Part shown: positions 51,821 to 63,906 of the stretch, one piece after another
How positions within the stretch are numbered: the first letter of the stretch is position 1
Layout of the letters: each line of letters starts with the position of its first letter
DNA from: Spirodela intermedia
Taxonomy: Eukaryota; Streptophyta; Magnoliopsida; Alismatales; Araceae
NCBI GenBank assembly: GCA_902729315.2
Contig: LR746268.1
Coordinates: 8,043,501-8,107,500 of the forward strand
DNA: 64,000 bases
Direction: 5' to 3'
Made by a program: the position numbers and the translations under genes
Notes under the pieces: model-generated
Databases searched by the model: none
Told to the model about the DNA's origin: nothing
What the model saw: the letters and a program-made list of their open reading frames with translations, nothing else

Positions 51821-51909
51821 TCCTTTGACAGCCTCGATCTTACCATCGGGTACATTGAAAGACCGGTCTTCTGCAACCATGGGTTTTTCCTTTGACAGCC
51901 TCGATCTTA
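51821..51909 (+). repeat. 22-bp direct repeat pair
   Basis: Identical 22-mers start at 51821 and 51888 (period 67 bp), each containing TTTGAC. They lie just downstream of the ATG1t-like stop codon on its strand. Confidence 0.85.
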
Positions 51910-51966
51910 GCATCCGCGGATGGACCTCTGATGAACACGGGCTAGAGGGAAGCCTCCTCTCCCGCT

Positions 51967-53646
51967 TCACCCTTCTCCTTCCGGGGCATCTCTTTCGCAT
52001 TTCCACAGGAACCCATGGTTGTAAAAGTCGCGGAAGGAGATGCGGTCAACTGCGGAGGAAGCAGAGTCAACGGTACCCACAAGATTTGCAGAGTCAACAG
52101 GGAGAACCCTGATCTGGCGCACCTGGGTTCTCGCAGAGAAGTCTTCTACACAGGTCAACACAGTCGGGATGCAGCCCCGGAAGAACCAGACGAGAGAAGG
52201 GGAGACCGGCGCTCGTCTTTATGTTCTCCAACAACTGGCCATCAACCGATCTACAGAGATCAGATTCACCGTAGAAGTAGAAGACCTTGGCAGATTGCAG
52301 GAGCCAGCGGAGGAGGAAGATACCTGGACGTTGCTTCTACCACGAAATGGCGGGTAGCCATTGAGAAGCTCGAAAAGGATGGCACCGACGCTCCACATAT
52401 CGATCTGCGAGCGGAAGAAGAAGAAGCAAACAACGAATCATCTCACGATTGGTCGGAAGTGGAGAAGAATCAGAGGAGTTGACCTTCTCGTCGTATCTCT
52501 GGAATCTCATCATTTCTGGAGCCATGTATGGGGGCGAGCCGCAGACTTTGTCCGCAGATTGACCCGGGAGTATGACTCTGCCCAGCACCCACTGCCTTTT
52601 ATTTGACTTTATCGAAGAAGAAAAAAGGTGTATAAACGGGGGAGGAAGGCTTGTCTACCTTGATAAACCGAAATCAGCGATCTTCAGCACTGGGTCGCCG
52701 CCATCAGAGGAGAGGAGGAGGTTCTGTTCAAGATCAGCTCCTCAGCGGTGATGGTGGTACCAGCCGATGAGGTCGGGAAGGAAGTGATAGAGAAAACCAG
52801 GTACCCACCTCCGGCTTCAAGTCCCCATGGATAATGTGGTGGGCATGGAGAACCTCCAAGCCGGCTCCTGGTAGAACATCAAACAGGCTTGCTATATGAA
52901 CTCATTCAAATCGAAGAAACACGGCCAGGCGTTTTCTCTTACGATCCGAGCTGAGTAGAAACCCCACCTAGTTGCCTCATGAATTTCCTGGAGACCTGTT
53001 CGCATATGGCACCATGCTGACGAATGTAATCGGCCAAGTTCCCTCCGGCGCAGAACTCCGTGGCGAGGAACATGCATCCATCAGCCTGAGATCAAAACCA
53101 CTGACTGACTGCGCACGATGGGGTAGTAGAATTTCGACAGGAAAAAAGGAAAAGAAGAAGAGGAAGGAGTTGGAGGAAGAAGAAGAAATGGTGTCAATTG
53201 AACAAATGACTGCGATGTAATCTGAATTCTTCGACACTTTCTGTTCTCCATCAGCAAGTTCGACAGATAGAGATCTAAAGAATGAGCAACCAAAATCTTC
53301 CAGGAGACCAAACCCTAGCTCGATTGCGGTCCCGAGTCCTAATATCAGCTGTGGAATATCAGAGCAAGGGAAAGGAGGGAGAGAAAGGGAAACAAACCCG
53401 GACGACATCGAGGAGGCAGACGATGTTGGGGTGGCGGACGGAGCGGAGGAAGCTGACCTCGCAGTCGAGGGACGCCCTCATCCCCGTGGTGAGCTCCCCC
53501 AGCCGCACCTGCTTCAGCGCCACCTCTCTCCCGCTCGGGGCGTGCACCGCGCGCCATACGACCGACATCTTCCTCCCGCCGATCCTCTCCTTCACCTCGT
53601 ACTCCCCCCACGACGTCGACAGCTCCATCGCGCCTCTCGATTTCAT
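51967..53646 (-). CDS. ATG1t-like serine/threonine kinase
   Basis: Eight exons give 286 residues: 53646-53398, 53085-52968, 52867-52809, 52723-52659, 52577-52484, 52404-52324, 52234-52123 and 52049-51967. All are in phase with GT/AG ends. It is essentially only a kinase domain, with the order and wording of plant ATG1t: VALKQV with Lys at 45, [23 protein letters not shown], then [19 protein letters not shown] across an intron, KIADFGLSR (DFG 159-161), [41 protein letters not shown] and [13 protein letters not shown]. Two features stand out: the catalytic loop reads HGD (136-138) instead of HRD, and the glycine loop is degenerate ([10 protein letters not shown]). ATG1t phosphorylates ATG13 in starvation-induced autophagy and lacks the MIT tail of other ATG1s, which fits the short length. 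A second ATG at 53628 is equally good. Confidence 0.9.
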
Positions 53647-55089
53647 CCTCGTCCTCTCCGATCATCCAACCAGCTCGTTAAAACTCCAGAATCCGCTCCA
53701 CCCCTCGAATGCCGCCGCGACGAGCGACCGAGAGAAAGATCTTCTTTTCTGCTAATGGGCCCAAAAGTGGTAACGGACCCCATGTTGTATTGGGCCCAAT
53801 AAAATGGGAAACTTGATGGTCTCATAAGACTACTCGCTGGACCCATCTAAGGAATGCGCGTCCTACGGCCCATGGCGGGAAAATAACTTTTTGACCAAAA
53901 GCAGGGGGGTCCACACGGTTGGGTTATTCTTCCTGTTCTTCTTTACTCCCCCCTGTGCCACCGTCCTGTTTCATCTACTCCCTCCCCTCCTCGGCAGGCC
54001 CCCCCACGGGCTCCGGTTCTAGCAGAGATCTCTGTCTTCTTCTCGGCGGGGAGGGTTAGCTGGCAGCAATAGAGCCCTAACGAATAAGCCCGACGAAAAG
54101 TCAATCGCGACCGAGAGACGCTTCCGCCGCCGGGAGATAGATGACGGGCGTCGTTGCTTTGGCCTTTCTATGCAGAGATGGATGACGGATGTCCAGCACT
54201 AAAATGCAGGGCGAATAAAGAGGGATTGAGAGGGGAAATGGGTCCAGGGGGGACCGGGAGGGAGACGAGAACGTGAAGATGATTGATTGGCCGAGAGCCT
54301 TGGAGAAGATGAGAGCGCCGTGGATATAAAGAAGATGTCTTCCGTTAGCTACCCCACCCTCTGCGCACGTAGCTTCCGGAAGGTGAAAGATCACATCCAC
54401 GAGGCCATTCTTTCCCCGAGAGAAAGATGGGCGAGCGGGGCGGCCCCAGCTCGATCACCGCTCCAAGGTAAAACCTCAGCTAGAGGTTTGATCCCCTTCT
54501 CCACCGTGGTATGGCTTCCAACGCCGGCCCTCTCGGTGTTTGCATGGGAGGGATAAAATAAAGCTGCCAGGGAGGGAAGTCGGGGTGCATACGAGCGGAG
54601 AAAAGGGAGGCGGGGACGGCTCTCCAGCTACGAAAGTTGTAGCGCGGCGATTAGTTTATTCCGCTTCCCCCTTCTTTCTGGATTACTCATGTCGTGGGAA
54701 GCAACGGGCTGCCTCGGCGCCCCCTCTCAGCCACCTCCGTTCACTCTCCCTTCTCCGCCACGCAGAGAGAGAGAGAGAGAACTGTGCTGTGCTGTGAACG
54801 GCCGCATCTCTGCACGGGAATTATTCAAAGTCGGAATGGGGCGTACGACATCATTTATTCCCGTCGCGTAGGGTCCTGCCTGAAATCAGCCCCGTAATGC
54901 TCTTCTGGCAGCTTGTGTGGTGGGAACTGAGGAGGAAAGACGGGGTCTTTTAGGCAAAGACCAGGTGCCCACGTGACCACGCACTATTAACGTCGCCGGC
55001 GCGCGGGCGGCGAAGTTGGTAGAAGAAGGGGAGGGGGGTTGCCTCTCCGTCTATAAATTGTGGGGAACGGCGAAGAGTCCTTAGTAAAG
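53647..55089. other. divergent intergenic region (ATG1t-like / extensin)
   Basis: Shared upstream region of two genes pointing away from each other, 1.44 kb long. TTGACC/GGTCAA-like motifs and a GA tract (54765-54780) occur. No coding frame is convincing. Confidence 0.5.
55052..55058 (+). promoter_or_regulatory. TATA box of the extensin gene
   Basis: TATAAAT 38 bp before the ATG at 55090. A start site about 30 bp downstream would leave only a very short 5' leader. Confidence 0.6.
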
Positions 55090-56046
55090 ATGGCGTACTC
55101 CAAGGCCATGTGCCTCTTGGCCTTGGCCTTGGCCCCCTTACTGTGCCTCGCCACAGCCTCTCCTTATTATGTCTACAAGTCCCCGCCACCTCCGCCTCAC
55201 CGCCACCGCCACCACCATCCCTGGCACCTCCCCCCGCCTCCACCGACCCATGTGAAGCACCCCCCTTACCGATACAAGTCCCCGCCACCCCCACCTCCGT
55301 CGCCGGTGTATCATCCCCCCTATCACTACAAGTCACCACCGCCGCCGCCCACTCCGGTGTATCATCCCCCGTACCACTACAAGTCGCCACCGCCGCCGCC
55401 CACTCCGGTGTATCATCCACCCTACCACTACAAGTCGCCTCCGCCGCCGACTCCAGTGCACCGTCCACCCTACCACTACAAGTCGCCACCACCGCCACCC
55501 ACTCCGGTGTATCATCCCCCGTACCACTACAAGTCTCCTCCGCCGCCAACTCCAGTGCACCGTCCACCCTACCACTACAAGTCGCCTCCGCCGCCGCCGA
55601 CTCCGGTGTATCATCCACCCTACCACTACAAGTCACCACCGCCGCCGACTCCGGTTTATCATCCACCGTACCACTACAAGTCCCCGCCGCCGCCGCCGAC
55701 TCCGGTGTATCATCCACCCTACCACTACAAGTCACCACCGCCGCCGACTCCGGTTTATCATCCACCGTACCACTACAAGTCCCCGCCGCCGCCGCCGACT
55801 CCGGTTTATCATCCACCGTATCACTACAAGTCGCCGCCGCCGCCGCCGACTCCAGTGTATCATCCACCGTATCTCTACAAGCCGCCGACTAAGCGCCACC
55901 CACCCCATCACCACAGGCACCCCCCGCCGCCACAAGTCCATCCTCCCTACCACTACAAACCTCCCATCATGCACCGTACCCCTCCACCGCCGCCGCACTC
56001 CGGCTACGTCTACAAGTCCCCGCCGCCGCCGCCGTACCACTCTTAA
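55090..56046 (+). CDS. extensin-like hydroxyproline-rich cell-wall protein
   Basis: Intronless, 318 residues. A signal peptide covers residues 1-24 (LLALALAPLLCLATA), followed by a His/Pro-rich lead and then twelve 16-18-residue units of the form SPPPP(P)TPVYHPPYHYK (cited as a pattern; 55279-55881), and a His/Pro-rich tail ending in YVYKSPPPPPYHS. Ser-Pro4/5 blocks are extensin glycosylation sites after proline hydroxylation, and the YxYK tyrosines can be cross-linked, so the product is a secreted structural wall protein. Units alternate between five and four prolines, and two carry VHRPP instead of VYHPP. Antisense and other-frame long ORFs here are by-products of the repeat. AATAAA lies at 56114. 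Confidence 0.95.
   Translation: MAYSKAMCLLALALAPLLCLATASPYYVYKSPPPPPHRHRHHHPWHLPPPPPTHVKHPPYRYKSPPPPPPSPVYHPPYHYKSPPPPPTPVYHPPYHYKSPPPPPTPVYHPPYHYKSPPPPTPVHRPPYHYKSPPPPPTPVYHPPYHYKSPPPPTPVHRPPYHYKSPPPPPTPVYHPPYHYKSPPPPTPVYHPPYHYKSPPPPPTPVYHPPYHYKSPPPPTPVYHPPYHYKSPPPPPTPVYHPPYHYKSPPPPPTPVYHPPYLYKPPTKRHPPHHHRHPPPPQVHPPYHYKPPIMHRTPPPPPHSGYVYKSPPPPPYHS
55279..55881 (+). repeat. twelve-unit coding tandem repeat of the extensin
   Basis: Twelve in-frame units of 48-54 bp. The last part shows a two-unit higher-order pattern (five-proline unit, then four-proline unit) repeated almost without change, indicating recent unequal exchange. Confidence 0.9.
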
Positions 56047-56113
56047 GCGTAGCGAAGGCGCCGCTGAGGAGGGTCGGTGCAACGTGCGCCGCCGAGTTCT
56101 AGTGCAGTCGCTT

Positions 56114-56119
56114 AATAAA
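56114..56119 (+). terminator. polyadenylation signal of the extensin gene
   Basis: AATAAA 68 bp past the stop codon. Confidence 0.6.
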
Positions 56120-56784
56120 CGCTAGTGATGTACTCTTGTTATGTTGGTTTTGTTAGCTGTCAAAGCTTCTCAGAACCGTTTCTATCCTGCTTTCCTGCAA
56201 GCATGTGTGCACGCGTGCCGCTATTATCTACTTACTAGATTAACGACAAGATCTCTCTACGACGAATGCTTGACTGTATCTGGTCGGTTCTTCGCTGCAG
56301 GATTCCGCGCCGCCACTCTCCACTCTCCCCCCTCCTCTCTCCCGCCTGCTGCCGCCTGCACTTACCATTAAAAGAGGGATGGACGAATTGCTGAGGGGGG
56401 GAGATGGCGAAGGGGGTACCCAAGTGGGAGAGATCTATACGCCCATGGAAGTAAAGTCTCACTGCGGCGGACGTAGGCCGGGACCTGAGATTTTACTAAT
56501 AGTTTTCACCGCAGAGGAGAAACGCCAAGTCTCGAGATATACGCCGCCCTGAATGGCCAACTACGTCATGTCAGTGCCGGCCAGTCCTAGATGAACACGA
56601 ACAGGTACAATAATTCACCTTTGGACAGCACGGGATGAGGCAGGCGGCTGGCTGCACACGTCTGACAGTCAACCAGTAAAAGGAAAAATAGAGAGAGAGA
56701 AATGTGTTAGCGAGGTCTCCTGCGTCATTCCTCTGCTAGAGAGAGAAAGAGGGAAAGATTGATCAGGAAGGGTAGGAGTCCATC
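56120..56784. other. convergent intergenic region
   Basis: Lies between the 3' ends of the extensin and the Raf-like kinase. No gene is recognised; two short GA tracts occur (56691-56700 and 56741-56753). Confidence 0.5.
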
Positions 56785-59700
56785 TCAACACCGAGCATCA
56801 CCCGAGCTTGTCTGTAACAGAAACCCTTCGAGTTCAGCTCTGATCTCGGAAAACTGGGGCCTCCTGGCTGGAGCCTCGTCCCAGCACCTTTGCATCAGGT
56901 CCACAAGTCGAGCGTCGGATGGAGGCTTTGGACGTAGACCCTGCGATAGCACCCCAAAGATAGCATGAGAAATAAAGCGTGACGTCGGGTTATATTCTGG
57001 TCGCTCAATAGGAAATCCCACGATTATGAAGATGGGACAACTCGGATAGCCCCCCGAAAACTCAATCAGACGGTTGAGAAATAGACGCGTAAAAACAATC
57101 CGTACTAAAAGATGGAACGAGCGTAAAAACGGGCTTACTCCCGTCCTTGGCGACTGGTTTTCATCAAAGAAATGAACTGACAAATGGTTACACCGGGAAA
57201 GACTTGATATCAATTGTAAAGATGTGCACGGGGAGTAACAACTACCTTTATCACGCACAGCGCCGCCTGTATGGGCGTCAAATCACTGTAAGGGATCTGG
57301 ATAACAGATAATTCACCTCGTCAATGAATGGAAGTAATCGGAACTGAACTCGGCTCCTTTACCCATTCCAAGGGGTTACCTTGGATGTTGCCAGTTCCCA
57401 AAGTACAATACCGAAGCTGAAAACATCCGCCTTGTGATCGTAAGGCTGGTGGTTCATGATCTTCGAGATGAAAAATAATAAACGAATCAGTACCAGACAG
57501 AGAACGCGAGCCTTTTATTGCTACAGAATTACTCAAAAGTGTTATTCTATGTTGGTTTTTATGGTTTTTTAAGGATGTGGAGAATTGATAGGCAAAAAAG
57601 GAGAGTAACCTCCGGCGCCATCCATCTGTACGTCCCGGTTTCTCGCGTCATTTCTCCATCGGGATTTTGGAACCGCGCCAGGCCAAAGTCGGCGACTTTC
57701 ACAACCTAGACAGAAAAGAGGCGCTCGAAGCCCGATGGGTTATGTGAAGAACCGGACTATCTAGAAATTATTCGCGAGTCGAAAAAATCACAGAGAGCTA
57801 CGTACATCCTCTGCATCCATCAACAAGTTGGCTGTCTTTAGATCTCTATGAATTATGTTATGTTGGTGTAGATAATCCATTCCCTTGCAAATATCGATCG
57901 CAAACTTCAATTGTAAATGGAATTCCAGTACATCGTCGAGCTTATGCAGAAAATCAAAGAGACTTCCTCTAGAAATATACTCTGCATATAAATTTCGCGA
58001 TAGCTCAATCAGACATGAAAAAAAAAAATCGAACGGGACAAAAATCAACGCAAAAGCAACTTGAATTGCTCGATTTTTTAAATAAATCAATATAAGGGGA
58101 AAAAAAAGTAATTGGTTAAAGAACAAAAGCAAGGACATAATATTCAAAAGCAATAGAAAATGGAATCATAATCCTGTGGGTAAATTTTCTTCATAATTCA
58201 AGCAATAATTCCGTTTACCTGTTACTAGGCACATGTGCGGAGGTTTTGTATTAGCGCCAATGAACTGAACCACGTTACTGTGCCGAACTTCCCTGAAATA
58301 TGCCATGGGAATTAATACACACAAAAAAGGAAAAAAAAAGAATAAATAAATAAAATTCCACGACATTGAAACTCCGTAGTCTGGGCGGCGGCATAATCTG
58401 TCGCATATATTAACACTAGATAGTTACTCGAGGATATGGAAATATTTGAACACCTTACGACAGACAGGGTTACAACACAGTGCGCTATATTTGATCATCC
58501 GGAGAGTAATGGACCATCAAAAGATATAAGTCAACCTCAGAATGTTGACCTCTCGGTTGAATTCTGCGTTCAATGCTTCATCTACATAAGCAGGTGTAAA
58601 AACCTTCACCGCAACATCAACTCCAAGGTAAAGTCCATGGTATCTGCATATTAAAAGTAAGAAACTAAGTTACCATGAGAAATTTCAATGAATGAACGAA
58701 TGATTAGCTACGAGGTTTCTGACTCACAAATCTCCACGATATCCAGATGCAATCTTCTCTCCAATCATCAAAAAGGATCTGTTAATTTCCCAGTTACATT
58801 CTTGTTGGAACTTGAGAACCGTTTCCACTTTTCGTTGATAGGAACAAGAAAATTTCAACTACAGACAAATGACAGAGAATGTAGCTTCACTTTACATTGC
58901 TGATATTTCAAAATTCCTCACGAAAAATGTGAATGCTTTTTTCCCACTTCCTATTTCTAAAATACTGATGGATCACCAGCTTTCGGTGAATAATTCTATT
59001 TCCTGGAAATAAGATGTCATATTTGAAAAAGATATGGTGTACATGTGTAATGGCAGTCCTTCCATGACATAAAAATAGCCTAAATTTGTCTCCAATGCAT
59101 CAGTTTGATACTGGATGTTAAATTTCCGTTCAAAAGTCTGTTGACTTCAGTAGTTTCCATCACAACAGTTTCTCCACACTGTTACACCAGTCACCCACCC
59201 CTACATCACAAATAACCCCTATTTCCTCTTTTTCCCCTCTTCATTCATTCAACTACTTTACAAAATGTTTCATCCTTTCTCTATTATCCAACACTCACTA
59301 TTCCCTAGTCTCGCCGGTTTGAACAATCGTTCTCAACTCAACTACACAACGTCCTTTCCCTATCATATGAACTACTTTATCATTTCTTTCTTTCTTTTTC
59401 TTCTCATATGAGTAGCTTGAACTCGTATTTTTCAAAAATTACTTCCCATCTCAACTTTGAAAGCTATTTTTCATCCTCAGTCATCTTTCTTCCAATGTTT
59501 ACATGAAAATAGTCAGGCGTAAAGCAAAGTTGTTAATAAAATAAAAATAGTAATATTGATATATCCTTCTGTAAATTAATCAGATCCCGTTCGCAGACCT
59601 AAATTTGCCACCAAAATGCGTCAGCACGGCTTCACCATACAGGTTCATGATATCCCTCATTCACCCAGATTGAAGAAAGGATGATGTGTATGTGACGCCT

Positions 59701-62700
59701 AAATAGATTCCGAAGTAAATAACGTGTACCTACCTCACTTGTTGCAATTGCTTGCGCCACGGCCTCACCTAAGCGGTTTGTTTCCTGAGAACAACACTGC
59801 AAGTTCAGTGATCTTTCAAGCTTTCAAAAACCACCTTTAATAAAAGAAAATGAATGGCGGCGTTTATTTTCTATCACAAATGTCCAACGTATACAAAACA
59901 TAACTAATTACTCTGCAGCGGCCACTAGGTCAATCTCAGTCACTACTATTGAGGGCCTTCAGAGAAACTCATGGAATACACGGAATTCCTTACCGACAGC
60001 CACATTCGAGGCAATACCACTGAAACGGAAACTGTAAAACCACAATTCAGTGCAGTTTTGAAACAATTTTTTTTATCAAAATATCGTTAAAATAAAAGCA
60101 ACAATAATTGAAAAAAAAATTCCACACCGAAATATCCGATAAGGGGTAGTATAGAGAACTAAAAAATGATGAACTTAATAATTCAATTTCTTGGATGAAC
60201 GATAAATTACAATTTAAAATATTTTAAAAATGGACTGTCCTCTTACCTCGTTTTTCCACCCATCCACGATGAATATATCCAACGAGTACCCATCAGCCGT
60301 CGAAAAGACATGAGCTTCTCGAATGTTCAATCCTATACCAGATAGGAGAGCAGATAGCTGAAAGAAGTACAGGTAAAAAACCGTTTTAATATTAGAAACG
60401 CGTGAACTGCATAATTGGAAGATATATTTCGAGCTGTAACCGAGAAAATATTTATGTGACTGAGATCATGCCTATTTCGAGGTAGAAATCATGCCTATTT
60501 CTTCACCAGATTTACTAAATGGCCCTGGTGCTCTAGTGGAAACAAGCTTAAATAAATCTTTCCCGTTTATGGATCCCTATTATGTCAGGATAAAGTTTCT
60601 AGTAAGAGAAAAATGTGACTGATCAGCGCTTATGAAACAGTTCTGCATTCAGTGCTTCAAAGGCGGCACCAACCCCTCAGACATACTTTTGCCGAATATA
60701 CGGGTAAATGGGAGGCTTGTCCGGCTATTCAAATATGCTCGCCGCACTCTCCCAGCCCAATCCCACCCTTAAAAGAGGATAAAAGGATAGTAAATAAAAT
60801 AAATAAATCATAAACGTATAATATTCGAAAGGGCACGGGGGGTAATAATGAATCCAAATGATTAAAGAAAATTCTAGAACATGAAAAAGAGAGTACTGCT
60901 GCACACATTAATAGTGTAGGTTCCCTTCAGTAAATCGATTAAAGCCTCCGTTTACCAAGCGTCACTGTCAGCAGGGGTGCTATTCCTAGAGGTTATAAGC
61001 TAGTAAGAAGCTCGTCAGTTGTTTCCCAAATTCTACGTCCCCCTAGTGGGTCCTAAGGAATCACTTGTTACAATGCCTCAAATAAAACAAGGAAGAGAGG
61101 GAGTCAAGGATATTAAGAAGGGAACATGGAGGAGAAAGGGGAGGGAGGAAAGGGATAATCAGAGAAAAGGCTGCACAGAGAGAGGCAGAGACTTTATCGC
61201 ATAGAAAATAGTTCAAATCAAGCTATAAAATACATATACACTGTTTCAGTGACTAGCACAATCGAGTGGAAGAAAACCACCGAGTAGAATAGATTTAATG
61301 TCTACAAGTGTTATTTGAAAGCTTACATCAATAACTTCCTACGTTGACGTACCTGGCTTAGAAGCATTGGCATGTCAACAGTGGAAAATATTATTTCATG
61401 CACGGGAACACCTACGAGATCATTCCTGTAAAATAGTCAATAATCCACATCATTTCTGTCTTCTTTCTTGTTGCTGACTTTGGAAGGCTAATTTAAGAAA
61501 TATCATACGCCTAAAAGTTTGAATTTCAAATTAACATGTTGTCCTCTAGAAAATAGCTTCGTATTAAGTTTGCAAGCATATTAGTTCATTACCGTGTAAA
61601 GGCAAGGTCAATTAACATGTTTTCCTTATTTAAAAAAAAGATAATATTCTCAAAGCTGTGTGGTCCTCGACCCGACATTTTAAATGCCTCAAAGAAGACG
61701 ACATTACTGAAATATTTTAGTCTGTTTTAGTCTAGAAGCAGCCTTATGATATACTCCTCATGGTTAACCCTAAATACCATTATCAAAAGTTAACCAGAAA
61801 TTGTTGAAATAAGAATTTTTACGAGGATTATGCATTCCGGTAATGTACATGAAAGATGAACATTTTCCCGCGGGGTCTGTCCCTGTTTTTCAATGCCTTA
61901 TCGCCATTACTGATGTTTCTTTGCGTACTTTTGGGATCCACACTAACTTCATCAAAAGCGTAAAAGATTTTATCTCGGGGAGCATGAACTTGGCGTAATC
62001 TTGCATAGTACACTTTTTATAATCATTTTTAACATTTAAATAGACAATGTTTAAAAAGAAACCAATTAAAAAAGTGGAAATGACCGTAACTGGAGTATGA
62101 TAATGGGTCACAAAATATTATGTTTAGGCAACTTTTAACAGAAGGGTACCTTCCAGATGAACCTTCTGTTATGTATCTTCTCTTTTCATTGTCCCTACCA
62201 TTCTTTGCTCTATCAAGACGCAATTCTTTGAGCATAGATGAAGCTGCAAAATCAATCTCACCACCGCTGTTTTCATTTAATTACTGTCAACATTTCCACC
62301 ACGTACTTTACGTCCGACAAACAGAAAGTGTAGGACAGCATTGAGTTTCAATTTAGTGAAATTGTTATCACTTTAGATAAATCAAATTTAACGAAAAACG
62401 CAAGGAAAATAATTAGAAAAAATTATGGAAATGATGCGCGACCTTCTATTTGATGGTTGATCCTCTTCGTGCGCTGTAATCCGAAATCCTGTGGAAATGG
62501 ATGAAATTACCATCGGTCGCAGATCAGTATGGACACCTATTTTGGCCTGAGTATTGCCACCTATTTGATGGTTGATCCTCTTCGTGTACTGCTCATCACG
62601 ATTGAATAGAACTATGGATAAGATATCTGTAACCAAATGGTCGCCCACAAGAAGTTATCAAAAATTTCTGATACGCACGAGTTTCTAATATACGTCAACC

Positions 62701-63906
62701 GAAAGTTTTTAAACTAAAATGCCCTAGAAACCATTGAAATCAGCCTTGGACAGACATATATCCAGCTAGTTTACTGACCAAATGACCCAGAGGACAGACA
62801 AAATTGTTCATACACTCACATGCATCCTTACCAGATTCTAAGGATTATGACAGACGACTCGATGTTTTACTGAGTTATAACAGTCATCCAAAATCATGTC
62901 GAAATCGGGGATATATTATATGCGAATTATGAGAAATGTAAATCTTTCTGATCACGACCATCTCAGCATCTGAGAGCTGGAAATCAACTCTTAGCGTTCA
63001 CTGCCTAAGAGAGGAGTCGGGGCGGCAACCTTTATGAATGGGTCAACTGTTTACGTTTTATTTTTCATTGATTTGTATGTATTTCATTCTGCCTTTTACA
63101 ATTTTAAATATCATGCCATATTGCATCCTTGACCATGAGGAAGCATGAAATAAAAATGACCACAAACCACCATACTTGAGCTTAGCCTCTTTTTAGATAT
63201 TGTCGTTTCTTGAAAAATAATTATTAATGAAATGGGCCTGACGGCACGAGGTAGAAGTTTCCGAGGCATCGTGTCTTTCTTCGGAGGCTAGATATACCGT
63301 CTATTCCTAGGGTTGATATTAATTTGATATGCGGAAGAAGCAATCTCCCGCTAAGATTTGTATGAGTCCGAATCTCCGATGAATAATTAACAATAGGACG
63401 CCTCAGCTACACCGAAAAATGGTCAACATTTTAACTTTTGCTTGTTGCAGTGTCCTTATCAATTCGTCTTAATAAACCTAGGTATGTGAATGCGTAAAAG
63501 CAGCATGTATTAAACATGCAATAAGCTATCAATCTGGAGAAGTTCTGCGAGAAAGGGACAAAAAATAAGAATAAATAAATAATATCAATAAAAATGCCTA
63601 TTCGTGGGCTCATAACACGAAACGCATCCCCAAATAAGATACCGATGAAATTGTGTGTGATAGGATCCGGATAGAAATTTTATGCTGAGAAGTGCACAGT
63701 ATAGAGTTTGAAAAAAAAGAACGAAATTGAAAATAATTATCTCGTTTATTCAGATTAAATTAGTGATCAAAGTAATTATGTTTTTTAATAGAACCTGAAC
63801 AAAGCGGCAGCGGAAGGCAGGACGCTTTTCTGGATCCCTGGCCTCGGCAAGAATTCTTTTGTGTAACAAAATATCTCCAGGCTTGTCCTTCATATCCAAT
63901 ATGTAC
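56785..63906 (-). CDS. ACT-domain Raf-like protein kinase (STY8/17/46 type), 5' end outside window
   Basis: Partial gene. Visible exons are 63906-63795, 62488-62443 (tentative), 62243-62163 (tentative), 61411-61353, 60357-60247, 59784-59734, 58858-58728, 58643-58536, 58292-58219, 57981-57806, 57705-57610, 57460-57380, 57296-57246 and 56940-56785, all in phase, encoding about 443 C-terminal residues. In order: a conserved N-terminal block ([19 protein letters not shown]), an ACT domain ([17 protein letters not shown] then [19 protein letters not shown]), [18 protein letters not shown], the ATP lysine in [65 protein letters not shown], and the end [16 protein letters not shown]. All kinase signatures are intact. 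STY8/17/46 are dual-specificity cytosolic kinases that phosphorylate chloroplast transit peptides; here that role is by family only. No promoter is visible because the gene runs off the right edge. Confidence 0.9.
62446..62586 (+). repeat. 26-bp perfect direct repeat inside the kinase gene
   Basis: The same 26 bases (beginning CTATTTGATGGTTGATCC) occur at 62446-62471 and 62561-62586, 115 bp apart. Each copy can be read on the minus strand as a short exon (TKRINHQI core) with its own AG acceptor and GT donor. Confidence 0.9.

Larger units (their letters stand above)
51361..51966. other. intergenic between PPR and ATG1t-like genes
   Basis: Contains the presumed PPR promoter and the 3' flank of the ATG1t-like gene, and no other gene. 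A 22-bp direct repeat beginning TCCTTTGACAGCC occurs at 51821-51842 and 51888-51909. Confidence 0.6.

Noticed and set aside
54950-55867. 305-codon repetitive open frame on the minus strand
   Set aside because: Mirror of the extensin repeat; the apparent repeats simply reflect the sense repeat in another frame. The same applies to the + strand frame 55110-55892.
61828-62004. Extra kinase exon containing a [16 protein letters not shown]-like stretch
   Set aside because: The best donor is out of phase with the next exon and no family motif supports it; left out of the model.
62388-62648. 86-codon minus-strand frame as one long exon of the kinase
   Set aside because: Its only acceptor upstream gives the wrong phase after the preceding exon; shorter exon readings fit better.
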